From the NCBI GenBank assembly GCA_019671135.1, contig JAHRHY010000012.1, forward strand, positions 1,426,001 to 1,490,000: 64,000 nucleotides of DNA, written 5' to 3'. A program made the position numbers and the translations under genes. Every line of letters begins with the position of its first letter. The first letter of the stretch is position 1. The notes under the pieces were generated by a model. It was not told the origin of the DNA. It did not search any database and saw only the letters and a program-made list of their open reading frames with translations. The DNA comes from Linnemannia hyalina (Eukaryota; Mortierellomycota; Mortierellomycetes; Mortierellales; Mortierellaceae). This document shows, piece by piece, positions 23,907 to 37,704 of this stretch.

Positions 23907-24248
23907 TTCTTTCTGTTTCCCTTTCTTTTCCGTTTCTTTTTTTTAGAATCGTGACTAAGGAATCAAAACCTGGTGGTGGGATTACTAGTTGGTCACTCAT
24001 TCGATCTCTTCCCTCCCCCTGACTTCGTTCTCATCATCGTCACCGCACAGGACGTCATTAACCTAACAGCTCATATAAATTATCTCCGCTTTATCCGCTT
24101 GCCTTCCTTTTTTTTTTCCATCAGTTTAACAAAGTACACATTCTCAAGCCCTAACCAACCATCACGCTCTCTTACACCCACCCACTCAGTCATTCTTTCC
24201 TTCTTTCCTTCTCTCCTTCTCCCTCACCAAGTCTCCAAAAACTGCACC

Positions 24249-24320
24249 ATGGCCAAGTCCACGATCCGCAAGACCACCTACTTTATCGCCACCACCACCG
24301 CCGCCTACAGAGAGCACTGA
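24249..24320 (+). other. Possible 23-codon small ORF
   Basis: ATG in good context (gcaccATGg) after a long C/T-rich promoter-like block. The codons read MAKSTIRKTTYFIATTTAAY... and stop at TGA. GC-rich third positions (ATC, ACC, GCC) resemble the real genes around it. It may be a micropeptide, an upstream ORF, the first exon of an unseen gene, or chance. No matching downstream exon was found. Confidence 0.25.
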
Positions 24321-25174
24321 TGTGACGCGTCTGTTTCAGATTCATCACCGCATTCTTAACGCGTATCGTTTTTTGCCACCAATTTTTTTTGTTGTGAAGA
24401 CCCTTCTTGATCACTCACTGCCTTTGAGGAGTTCATACCCTAGTTCTACTCGTTTATATGGCGAAGAAGTAAAAGCTGTTGGAGGTTGGAGATGTTGAGA
24501 ATGGAGAGTGCCATCCAGTGAAGACCATGGAATAGGCAGCATTGGTTGTGGTCCACGCCGCAAATTGCGAACGGAAGAAGAAAAGGAAAGACGGCAGTGA
24601 GGAAGGAGAGGAAAGAGGATTCAGCCAGAAGTGAGTGGCACGGACGGTAGCCAGGCTGAGTTTCGGGGCACCAAGTTAAGCCTTATTGAAAGAAAGAAAG
24701 AAGGAGGACCATGACGAAAGACGCTTTCCTTGACAGCGGTCCCTTTTTTCGATCGATCCGAAGGGCGTCGGACATTAAGTTATGGTGCTACTGTAAGCCA
24801 TGTGGCCAGAATAGGCAAGAGATGTGCGAGATTGAGAAACATACTCACTTGCAAGGCAAGGGCAAGGCAGGCAGGAACAAAGAGCGCGTGGTCTTTGTGT
24901 ATGTCATTGTCTCTTGGCTGTGGCTAAGAAGAGTGGGCGAGGGGTGAGGGTGACAAAGGCAAAAGAGTGAAGAGCCATACTTTCTTTCTTTTTTTATTTC
25001 TTCTCTCTCTTTCTCTCTCTCACTCATTCGCCTCTCTCCTTCTTCATTCTCATCACTTTCTCCCCATCCCACCTCATTCACTCTCTCTTCAGGAATACTC
25101 ACACCTCCACCTCATTCACTACAACAGCAAAAAGAACAACAACAAAACACGCCCGCGTTAATATACACAAAACA

Positions 25175-26980
25175 ATGGATGAGCATCCCTACCCAACAGA
25201 AATCCGCGAGTATCTGTACAAGATCCTCGTTATCGGCGACCTCGGCACAGGAAAAACATCCATCATCAAGCGATACGTCCACAACATTTTCTCCACCAAC
25301 TACAAGTCCACCGTAAGTGTTTCTGCGGGCACTCTTTTGTTTCTTTCTTGTGAGCATGGTACTCTCGATTGTTTATTTGTGAGTGTACGCCGAAACGTAA
25401 CAAATGAGAGATAACGAGATAGCTGACCATGGACGGACTTGCTCAATGACGCCTTATTTCGCTTCTCTTTCTCTCTTTTCGATATGTTACTTTCGACTCC
25501 TTGCTGCTACTGCTGCGCTGGTCTATCTTCCTCCTCTTTTCCCGACAAACGACAAAACGACGACAATGACATACAAAAATACCTCTTGATCTCATGTCGG
25601 GAAATATGCATATGCCACGACATAACTAATATCAGATCGGAGTCGATTTTGCCCTGAAAGTCATTCAATGGTCTCCTGACACCGTCATCAGGATGCAGCT
25701 CTGGGATATCGCTGGTCAAGAAAAGTTCTCTGGACTCACTAGGGTAAGCTGCTTGCTCGCATCCAAGCAAACAACAACACCTTGACTTTCAACTTCAAGT
25801 GTCAATAGGGACTGGAGGGAGTTATGGTGTGTCGTGTTTGAGTTGCTCATAGACTTTGTTCACTTCTCGGCCAAAAAAAAAAGTTCGATTGCAATATGGT
25901 CACTAGACCATTTTGTGAACACAAGGGGAAGGAAAGGGAGATGGAAAAACGCACTTATCAATTGGGGAGGGGAGCAACCACAACCTTGTCGCACCACCCT
26001 CTCCTACCCGATGTGAACCAACATACACATGTGTCTGTCACCGTTTCTTTTTTTTGAGCACCAACCGATATCTCCAAAAAGGGAGAAGAGGAGGCATGTG
26101 GGAAAACGGAGGGAGTGTAGGGACGGATGGGAACCTCATCATGCGAAAGGAGGGGAGAAAATAACCACTACCGACAGGGAAAAGGTCTTTGTGATTGATA
26201 TTCGAACCTGACAAAGACCCATTCCTCCCGAACTCATTCATCTTCCATTTTTTTTCCGAATAGGTGTACTACAAGGAGGCGGTCGCAGCATTGGTCGTCT
26301 ACGACATCACTCGACCAAATACATTCGAGGCAGTGCCGAAGTGGAAGGCAGATCTGGACACTAAAGTCTGTTTACCTGATGGACAACCCATTCCCGTCGT
26401 CCTTCTCGCCAACAAGGTACCACCCATTGTCCTACAGGCGAACGGGATCTCTTTTTTTTTTGTTGAACAAAAGAAGCGGCGTCCCTGTGAAAGAAATGGG
26501 TTTTTCTGGTTTGAAGGTGTGATTGCACGCGAATCGTGTTCATGCTAACTTACCGTTATATCCTCTTGTATTCCTTGACGGATAAACATATAGATTGACC
26601 TGCAGGACGAAGCATCTGTTGGATTGAACGGCGAGGAAATGGAACGGTTCTGCGAAGACAATGGCTTTTTGAAATGGTAACTTATACGCGCACACACAGC
26701 GAACAACCTAATATGCGCCACGTGTGAATATGGACAGGTAGAACTGTTCGGACTGAGATCTTTTGCCGTCTGACAATGTCATACCGCGCTTCCCAATTAT
26801 TTTATTTGCATAATTTGTAGGTTCGGGACATCGGCAAAGGATAACAGCAACATTGACGATGCAGCACGGTTCTTGCTCGAGGAGATCATGCACAGGGAAG
26901 CAGAGCATGCGAACCAACAGGCAAATGACGCTGATAGAATCCATCTTCACCAACCTCGTCCCAAAGAGGGATGCTGTTAA
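25175..26980 (+). CDS. Rab32/Rab38-subfamily small GTPase
   Basis: Exons 25175-25312, 25636-25743, 26264-26416, 26594-26676 and 26821-26980 encode 213 residues. GTPase motifs: G1 GDLGTGKTS, G3 WDIAGQEKF, G4 NKID, G5 TSAKD. The switch I/effector stretch IGVDFALKVI and the following MQLWDIAGQ, VYYKEAVAALVVYDITRPNT and KWKADLDTK are characteristic of Rab32/38 rather than Rab7 or Rab5. The C-terminus ends in Gly-Cys-Cys for double geranylgeranylation. Rab32 proteins act on lysosome-related organelles, mitochondria and endosomal sorting in animals and amoebae. Introns are 83 to 520 bases. The start MDEHPYPTEIREYLYK has a purine at -3 and fits the family's short N-terminal extension. Confidence 0.9.
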
Positions 26981-27176
26981 GGAAACCCCTCTTCTGTCTT
27001 ATTGCCATTTTTCAGGAACCCACACGCATCCAATTCGATAAACCCTCCCTTCTCTCCCTTCACACTTGTTGTACATTAGCTCGCCTCAAAATAAATGGCC
27101 ACCATACTCATCTACACGCATATCGCTCGCTCACAGACCCTACATGGTTTCAATGTCTACTGTTTGTGTATATTTT

Positions 27177-28260
27177 CTACTTCTGATCCTTCTTGAAAGG
27201 GAACCTCTCAGAAGCATAGTTAAGATAACATCTGAAGTCATTCGAAAGCCCATTCTGATGACCGGGATAAAAAGTCGTCATCAACAACCCATCCTTCTTG
27301 GCAATCGGTGCCATCACCGCCCCTGTACTCAACAACACCTTCCCTCCCTCCTTCAACAAGAATCGGACTGTTTCCATAGTCTTTGTAAGACATTCTTCCG
27401 AGAGAAAGGGAGGATCGACGACGATGAAATCGACAGAGGATTTGAGTTCTTCGGCGAGCCGGAATTCGAGCGGGTGAGAGTAGTCGTAATGGATGAACTG
27501 GCGGCCGTATACGTCGAAGCGAGTGTCGTACTCGAAGAGGAAGTTGTTTCTCTGTGTGAGTGGCTTCATCGACTATAATAGGGATTGAGTATTCGTGAAT
27601 GAATTATCGGAGGCTGTTAGGCATCGCGTAACCTGCAAGTAACAATCTTCGTGCTGTAGATTTTTTCCCCCTAATATCATTTCTGTGTGTCCTGTAATTG
27701 TCGCGCATCTATGCCTGTATTCCTAGGGTTGACTGGCCCATGGAATCTATGTTCCTTTTCTTTCCCTTCCAGTATTCTTCCTCTCCATGAATACGTGGCC
27801 ATTTCCTTGACTGATGAATGCGCTGTATCTTGTCCTTTTTTCATCGACGAGTCTTTCACTTAAGTCTTTCCTATTTGCGCTCTCCTTGATTTAGACTGCC
27901 CCGCTTGTTCTTCTACCAAGGTTCCTTGCTTACCATAAGCTTAACGTAGGCGGTAGGAGAAGAGATACAGCAGACCAAACTATCCTTATCTGAATTCTCC
28001 AACACCTCCCGCGCCAGTTGCTCCGAGGTATTCTCGTCATACCAGAATTGCGACAGCTGCCAGTCCTCCCTGAACAAATCCATGGTGATCAAGCTCAGGT
28101 CCTTGTTGGACTTCTGGGCTTCGTCGAAGCGATCTTGGGCCTGTTGACGGAGCTGCTCGAACCTCTCTTGTTGTTCTTGTTGCGCCTGCATGACCTGTTG
28201 AAGGATCTTGAGGGTCTCGGATGAGAGTTCTGGTTCGGATTCTGAGTCTGTGGGTGACAT
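27177..28260 (-). CDS. EFM5: EFM5-like eEF1A lysine methyltransferase
   Basis: Minus-strand exons 28260-27934 and 27572-27177 give 240 residues, as in EFM5/EEF1AKMT1. Product: cytosolic S-adenosylmethionine-dependent methyltransferase that modifies a lysine of elongation factor eEF1A. An N-terminal Gln/Glu-rich coiled coil (~15-50) precedes LFREDWQLSQFWYDENTS and the Rossmann-type core. The family's catalytic motif DPPF is present in FIVVDPPFLSEECLTKT. Other marks are FEYDTRFDVYGRQFIHYDY before it and LSNDFRCYLNYAS near the end. The 361-base intron has GTAAGC and TATAG ends; the GTAAGC donor follows the AATG of ...VKLM. It shares a 245-base divergent promoter with the MTU1 gene. Confidence 0.88.
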
Positions 28261-28505
28261 TTTGGTTGTTGATTCCTCGTAAGGGTTGTTGGGGGTGGAA
28301 GAAAAAGGAACTTGGCATGGAGGATTTTATTTATTTATTTACGTTGAACAGTGAAAAAAGTGACTGCTGATCAGGCTTTCCTCCACTCGTCTCCCTTCGC
28401 CCAAGACAACCCGAAGACACAAACAACTGTGCTCCACCCACTTTTTTTTGCATTCGAACCCATTCAAGGCATTCGAACCCATTCAAGGCACAGGGATCAA
28501 GGAAC
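28261..28505. promoter_or_regulatory. Short divergent promoter EFM5/MTU1 with 19-bp direct repeat
   Basis: Only 245 bases separate the two start codons, so both genes must be driven from it. It contains a perfect back-to-back duplication of 'gcattcgaacccattcaag' at 28450-28468 and 28469-28487, close to the MTU1 start. A 'tttatttatttattt' tract lies at 28325-28340. Confidence 0.7.
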
Positions 28506-30639
28506 ATGTCGGGCCACCACTTTCTTACAGCCTTCCGGCAACTAGCCTCCTGGAGGTGCCCAGCAGCACTATCCACAACTGCTCAACTGCGCATCCTCAA
28601 ACTCTCTTCCTCCTCCTCGTCCGTCAACGCGCCCGCATACTCTCGCCTCACCCACCGTCGCCTTCTCCACAGCCGCCACAGATCCTACTCCACCGCCGCA
28701 ACCGCCACTTCCACCACAACACTTGACCATGACCACGACCACCATATTAGTAGAAGGACCCAACACAAAAAGGAACGAGTCCTCCTCCTAATGTCCGGAG
28801 GCGTCGACTCCTCAATGTGCGCACATATCCTCCACAACCAAGGCTACGCCGTCACGGGGCTATATATGCATAACTGGAACCATGACGAAGAAACTCAGGA
28901 CGAACTCGAACCTCTTTCCTCTCCTTCTTCACAAAACTCCACTTTCCTCTCCGAATCAACATCAACGGACCAACAACAATCATCATCAGGAGGAAACGGG
29001 TACAAGCCTATGCCAAGGACAGCCCCGATCCGCCCAAAAGTTTGCACTTCCGACAGAGACTGGGCAGATGTTCAATCCGTCTGTGCTCAGATCGGCATTC
29101 CAGCCCGTCGACTAGACTTCTCACGACAGTATTGGAACCAGGTCTTTCAGGTCATGTTGCAGGAGTATGAGCGCGGGAGGACACCCAACCCGGATGTGAG
29201 TTGTAATCGGGAGATCAAGTTTGGAGAATTGGTTGAGTGGTGTAGGAAGAATGGCGGCCTTGGAAAGGATCGTAGAGAAGGAATGGAGGCAGGAGAAGAG
29301 GAGGAGGAAGGGTGGGATTATTTGGCGACGGGACATTATGCGAGGGTGGAACGCGACCCGCAGACAGGGGTTGCAAGGTTGTTGAGAGCCAAGGATAGTA
29401 ACAAGGACCAGACTTACTACCTTTCGACACTCTCCGAGCGTGTCCTCCGACATGTGTTGTTCCCCCTCGCCCAGTACGATAAATCGACCGTCAAGTGGAT
29501 GGCCCTCTCCGTTGCCTCCTCCTCCTCCTCCACCAATGCCAGTCAAGACAGTGAACTGACGAGTCTCCAAAACGCGGCCTTGAAAAAGGAGAGTATGGGG
29601 ATCTGCTTCGTAGGCCAACGGAAAAGGTTCGGAGACTTCTTGAAAGAATATTTGGATCCATTACCGGGACCTGTGCGGATTAATGGGTTGGGCGGGGAGG
29701 TGATTGGGATGCATAAGGGGTTGTTCCAGTATACTGTTGGACAGGCCTCTGGAGTCACTCATAAGCATAATAAGTAAGTTCTTCTAGAGTATGTTCATGC
29801 AGTTGGTTTTGGGCGAAGGATATCGAGGAGCAGAGGGGGTTGGATTACTGACATGTTTTTTTTTCTTCATGTTCTCACTTGATATGTAGGTGGGTCGTGC
29901 TGAGGACGGACTTGCCATCCAACACCCTGATCGTCGTCGACGGAACGTAAGTTTTTATTTTCATCTCTTCCCTCTTTTCACTCACTTTGCCGTTGTTGAC
30001 TTTTGTGACACTCCAATTAGCAATTAATTAATTTCCCCTGAATATCTTTTACCTACTTCTGAAACTATAGTCAAAACGACCGTCTGTTCTCGCCAGGACT
30101 GATCGCCGAAGACTGGCATTGGATCGCTGGAGCTCCACCCAAGAAACTCCTCCGCCTCCTCTCTTCTTCCTCTTCCCCCTCAATCACCAACCACAAGGAT
30201 GAACAGGACGAATACCCATTCACAGCACAGATCCGGCACCGCCAAGCCCTTCAACCCTGTTCCATCGAACCCATCTCTGAATCAACGACGACGGCGGGTG
30301 ATCAAGTGTCTTCAGCAACAACGATTGGAGATATTTCTTCCGCGCGGTTGTTCAAAGTGAAGTTCAAGGACTTTCAACGAGCCATTGCTCCTGGTCAGGT
30401 ACGATAACAAAAAAAAAGAAAAAAAGAGCACTTCTAACGTTACTGTGGGGCCGTGTTTTGTTACATTTTATCTTGACACTTTCCCCGCCTTTCTTTCTCA
30501 TAAATCTCTTTTTGAATAGATATTGGTGTTGTACGACAAGGACGAATGTTTGGGTGGGGCCGTCATCAAGTCAAGTCTTGTCCGTCCAGAATACGCACAC
30601 GAGAATTCTGGCACCCAGCCTTCTTCCACCACAAATTAG
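28506..30639 (+). CDS. MTU1: Mitochondrial tRNA-specific 2-thiouridylase
   Basis: Exons 28506-29773, 29890-29946, 30071-30398 and 30520-30639 give 590 residues. The enzyme (MTU1/Slm3/TRMU, MnmA family) makes the 2-thio group of the wobble uridine in mitochondrial tRNAs. An Arg/Ser-rich N-terminus with many basic and no acidic residues (~1-75) looks like a mitochondrial targeting sequence. The PP-loop is LLLMSGGVDSS. The two catalytic cysteines are expected in PDVSCNREIKFGE and in MGICFVGQRKRF, and both are present. GHYARV and KDQTYYLS are also family marks. The C-terminal beta domain is split over the last three exons. A Gln/Ser/Thr insert (~125-165) and a Glu-rich insert (~265) enlarge it beyond the ~420 residues usual in the family. 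Confidence 0.92.
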
Positions 30640-30766
30640 AGAATAAAAACATTTATCATTTCTATATTCAGAAGTTGGTACGAGAGATGATAGCGGTGGT
30701 AATGAATGCTACATTTAATATCCATCGTACGAACGAAAAACTATAAGAATCGGGCCCAAAACCAAA

Positions 30767-33630
<2,864 letters not shown>

Positions 33631-34905
33631 GGCTGGTCCGTTGTAGTTATGGTTGTGGTTGTGGTTGTGGCCGTGTTGGTGGCTATTGTACAGGAGTTAT
33701 ATGTCCTCTGGTCTATGAGAGGTGGAGGGTGGGTGGCGATCCGATGGGACAAAGGGGCCTCCGGAGGGTATGAGACGTGGAGTGAGGACCCTTCGGGGTA
33801 GTGACAGGGGTACAGGAGCGAGGACGGGTGGGCTTGTTTCCTGGTGTGCCGGACTGAGAGGATGTCGAACGTTGATGAGTGAGTGGTCCGTGTCTTATTG
33901 CTCGTCTAGTTCTGGAGAGAAGAGGGTGTGTGGATGAATTAATGGGAAGGAAGAAAAGAGGGGGATGAGAAAGAGATGATGGGAAAGGTAAAAGAATGAC
34001 AAAAGGGGTCAAACAAAGGAGCAAAGGAGGACAGTAATTGAAACTCTAACACACACACATGCAAGTCAATTTAGGACTTCCACGCCATGCAAAAAATGAT
34101 CCTTTTGGTAAAAGGGACACTACCTATAAAAAAAAAGGAGAAAAGAGGAAGAACGATCGGGACGCCATTGTCCAACGTATCGCTCCTTCCTAGACACCAT
34201 CCGCGTCATTGAGGACTCGTCTCTTAACCCTTGTTCAAGAATCTCAATGGTATTTGATCTTTACCCACAACCTCAGCTTGTTGGCATCAACGCCCAAGGC
34301 ATTCTAACTGCTCTTTTATTTCACACAACCATTCAGCGTTCACTCCCCCCACGTGCGCCCTGCAGGCCCCAGCTGTGGGTACTCAATCATCCAAACGACA
34401 AAAGAAAATGAAGAACATGCCTTCCCCGGTTCGGTCTCTTTCTTCCCCTCAACCCATTGATTCTCTTTCTTCCCACAACGCGCGGCTCAATTACTTCGAT
34501 GGCTCCACGTTCTCTTAATCCCTGGAACAACAGGGACGTACTTCTCAACTAAGCAAGGATCGGTGGAAAACCATTGGCCATTGACAGCCAACTGACAACA
34601 ACACCACCCTTTGCTAATTTACGGACACGTTTTTATCGCACACCCCTCGTTCTCGTCGAATAAGGCACGGCTTCCGTACCAACGCTGAAAAATACACCCT
34701 AATCTTGCCCGCGTCTCGGCCCTGAAAGTGAAGGTCTGTTGTCAACCATGTCCCAATTGCACAACCCTTCGTCGTCAATGTCCAATACCATCGCAATTTA
34801 AAATAGAGCAGACACTTTTGGTTGTTTTGTACATGTGCAAAGTTGTATTTGAAAGCTTTTAGGGTAATAAGGGTAAAAAAAGGTGGATGGTTGGTCTAAA
34901 ATATT
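33631..34905. other. 1.3-kb intergenic region, MSC2 promoter and calreticulin 3' flank
   Basis: Two minus-strand genes flank it. The MSC2-proximal part has (GGTTGTGGTTGTGGTTGTGG)-type short repeats just upstream of the start (33645-33675). No credible gene is seen. The open frames at 33722-33937 and 34614-34796 are unsupported. A 'gggtaataagggtaa' motif lies at 34862-34876. Confidence 0.4.
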
Positions 34906-36565
34906 TTACAGTTCGTCGTGCTTGGCCTCAGCAGACTCATCCTTCTTCTCGGCGACCTTAGGCTCCTTCTCGGCGGCCTTAGGCTCCTTCTCGGCCTCCT
35001 TGGTCTCATCAACAACAACCTCAAGCTTGACTTCGGGCTCAACGATCTTCTCGGCGACGATCTCGGGCTCAGTCTCAGCCTCCTTGGTCTCCTTAACCTC
35101 CTCGACAACCTTAGGGGCGGCCTCCTTGGTCTCCTTGACTTCCTCAACAACGGCCTCAGGGACAACCTCAGCCTCAGGGACAGCCTCGGGGGCAGTCTCG
35201 GTCTCGGTCTCGGGCTCCTTGACCTCAGCCTCAGCTTCGGCCTCAGTGGCGACGGGGGTCTCCTCTTCTTCATCAAGCTCATCCTTCTCCTCGGGCTTCT
35301 TCTCGGTCTCGGCAGCAGCAGCAGCAGCAGCGGCCTCCTTCTCCTGCTTCTCCTTCTCCTTCAACTGAGCATCCAAGGCCTCGACGATCTCGCCCTCGGT
35401 CTTGAAGTTGGCCTTCCAGCTCTCGAGGTACTTGTCGGCGACGGCGGCATCACTCGTGACAATAATGTCATCAAAGATCGATCCGCTCTTGACCTGCCAG
35501 AGATCAAGACCAGCACCGGCAATCTTGTAGTGACCCAACTCGGTATCCTCCTTGAACTCGGGGTTGGGGATCTCGGAAGCCTTCCACTCGCCCTTGTATG
35601 CAGGGTTGGGGATGAACCGGGGGACAAACTCCTCAAACTCGGGGTTCTGGATATCAGGAGCCTCCCAATCGCCATCAGCCTCGACATCCCAGTCCTCGGG
35701 CTGGGTGGCCTCGGGGTCAGGAATGTAGCGGGGGATCTGGTCATAGTTGGCGGGCCTGACGTGGGTGGGGTCCTCGATCTGCTTGGCATCGACCCAGTCG
35801 GCAGGCTTGGTCTCGGCAGGGTTGGGGATGGTGCGGGGAGCATAGATATCCCAGTTTTTCTCGATCTCGACGTGGTCCTCAGAGACCTCACCATCGATGA
35901 TGAGAGAGAATTTTTGGTCGGGGTGGACGGTGAGACGGTAGAAGTGGGTCTTGGAGTCCTTGGGGACGGGGTACTGCTTCTTGGAGAGCAAGTTCTTGCC
36001 CTTGTAGTTGAGGATGATGTGGACGCGGTTGTCGGGGCCGCAGACATCGGGGCCAAACATGATGGCGTATTCAGAGTCGCCGTCGAATTTGGCGGCGTCG
36101 AAGCCCTCGGGGAGGAGCTTGAGGTAGGAACCGCCGCACTCCTGGTTGACCTCTTGCTTAACAGTGTACTGGATGATGAGGTCCTCCTTTGAGTTGTCGG
36201 CGACAGAGGCGAAGGGGGTCGAGATGGAGTAGAAGCGGTGGTCCTCTGTTGTTTGAAGACCCTGGGCGGACTCCTTGTCTGCCTGGAAGGTGCCCGATGA
36301 GAGGGCGAACTTGCCCAAGTTGTCCTTGGCTGAGGAAGCCGTCCAGCGCTATTGATGTTATGGATTTGAAAGAGAAGGGAACACGTTAGGATGACTTGTT
36401 GACACGATAGTTAAAAATAAATAAAAAGGCAAAGAGAAGAAAAAGTTATAGCAAACGTACGTCCTCCCAGTTGCTATCGGTGAAGTTCTCCTCGAGGTAG
36501 GTGGTGCCGGCAGCAGAGGCGACGGCGGCGATGGCGAGAGAAGCGAGCAAGAAAGTGGTCTTCAT
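34906..36565 (-). CDS. Calreticulin with enlarged acidic C-domain, HDEL end
   Basis: Minus-strand exons 36565-36461 and 36348-34906 give 515 residues. This is the ER lectin chaperone that binds monoglucosylated glycoproteins and calcium. A signal peptide (MKTTFLLASLAIAAVASAAG) is followed by the N-domain (ENFTDSNWED; CGGSYLKLLP; YAIMFGPDVCGPDNRVHIIL). The P-domain holds repeats of the IEDPTHVRPANYDQIP and GDWEAPDIQNPEFE types. The return of the lectin fold is GIDLW-like (GAGLDLWQVKSGSIFDDIIV). The C-domain begins with an Ala-rich coiled-coil stretch and continues for ~150 residues of degenerate E/V/K/A/T repeats (units like VVEEVKETKEA) before the HDEL retention signal. Usual calreticulins are ~400 residues; the excess is in this tail. 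A 424-codon frame opposite is a shadow. Confidence 0.95.
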
Positions 36566-37704
36566 GATGTATGTGTAATATGTGTGTGTGAAGAGAGGTT
36601 AGGGTTGGCGAAAGGGTATGGACAAGAAGGAAAGAGAAATGGGAAGGGAAAGGAAGGAGTGGAAGGATGATCAAGAGGGGTGCGATAAAGAAGAAGAAGA
36701 AGAAGTAGAAGAAAGAAAAGAGAATAAAAAAAGAAAAGGTACGACTTTAAAGGCGAGTTATCAGTTGAGATCAATGAAAAGTGCAAGGAGGGCAGTCGGC
36801 AGGATCTCATTGGTGGCCCATTCCTGTGCTCACACCAATTGACATCTTTGAAGTGCCTTAGTACTAAGTACAACTGCTTGCACACTCTTCCTTCGTGTTC
36901 TTTCTCTTCGAGTTCAACGTCTCTTTGTGGATAATTCCTGTGCGACCCTTCTCGCAACTGAGTAACAATAATAACAATAAATGGGGTTGGTGGTGGATCA
37001 AACAAAAACCAGCAAATCAGAGCGAGCCATGTCAGAGCGACTAAATCTGTCTCTTGCAAACCAACATGCCAACATGTACATTCTTACTTGCTTACACTTC
37101 TGGCTGAGGCTCTTCTTTTTTTCTTATTTTTTTTTAACTTTTACGTCTTACTCCAGTCGAATCATGCCAACAGTCCATCGCACATCTACAACAACAGCCT
37201 CTGGTCACCTTTGTGGAGAAATGGGTTGGATCAATGAGCTCTGTAGAAACGATCATAGTCTTTGGAGCATAGGGCAATATAGCCACAATGCAGCCCATGC
37301 GATCCAAGATAGAAAGTCTCCTTTTGGCACAGTTAGAAGAACAAGTGATACACAACGTGTTGTTGACACACTTACTGCCCCTGTTTCTCGTCTTCTCTCC
37401 AGCAGTGCAGTAAGAAACTAAGAAAGACTGAGACACACATTCGAATCCTCTTCAAGTCTCCCCCATTGGATCCTCAGACAGTCACAAGCACGCTCCTCCT
37501 GTGTTCTGTGAAGTAGGGGGTCAAGACAAAAAGGAGTGTGAGAAGAAGCAGGCCACTTACACACCCTACACCCTCTTTCCCAACGACTCTCTTCTCTTCT
37601 CTTCTCTCCCTTCTTCTCCTTTCTCTCTGACACCCTCTCCCTTCCCTCCCCTTTCCTCTTCCCTTCTTGTCCATACCCTCACTCCCTACTACCAAAGCAC
37701 CGTC
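36566..37704. promoter_or_regulatory. 1.1-kb divergent promoter, calreticulin / MCFD2-like
   Basis: Separates two divergently read ER-lumen genes. It contains GA-rich sequence next to calreticulin (36600-36740) and C/T-rich sequence next to the EF-hand gene (37560-37690). A T-rich core lies at 37110-37140. A 146-codon frame at 36981-37421 has no protein-like features. An ER-stress (UPRE/ERSE-type) element was looked for by eye and none was identified with confidence. Confidence 0.35.

Larger units (their letters stand above)
23332..25174. other. 1.8-kb intergenic region with simple repeats and a tiny ORF
   Basis: Holds a 14-bp tandem repeat (23491-23543), a TCTC/TATC microsatellite (23858-23906), and a second C/T-rich promoter-like block (24080-24240) that ends at an ATG in CCACCATGG-like context (24249). 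That ATG opens only 23 codons. A 78-codon frame at 24711-24947 shows no protein-like character. From 24980 a further C/T-rich block is the promoter of the Rab32-like gene. Confidence 0.4.

Noticed and set aside
24711..24947. 78-codon ORF before the Rab32-like gene
   Set aside because: No codon bias, no motif, and overlaps another frame of equal quality.
34896..35282. Arg/Pro/Leu-rich frame within calreticulin
   Set aside because: Off-frame reading of the repetitive C-domain.
34918..36192. 424-codon plus-strand open frame opposite calreticulin
   Set aside because: Mirror of biased codons (C-ending and GAG/AAG-rich) on the coding strand; Leu/Gly-rich composition and no start context or domain.
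36981..37421. 146-codon ORF between calreticulin and the EF-hand gene
   Set aside because: Random-looking composition, no conserved motif, overlaps an equally long opposite-strand frame.
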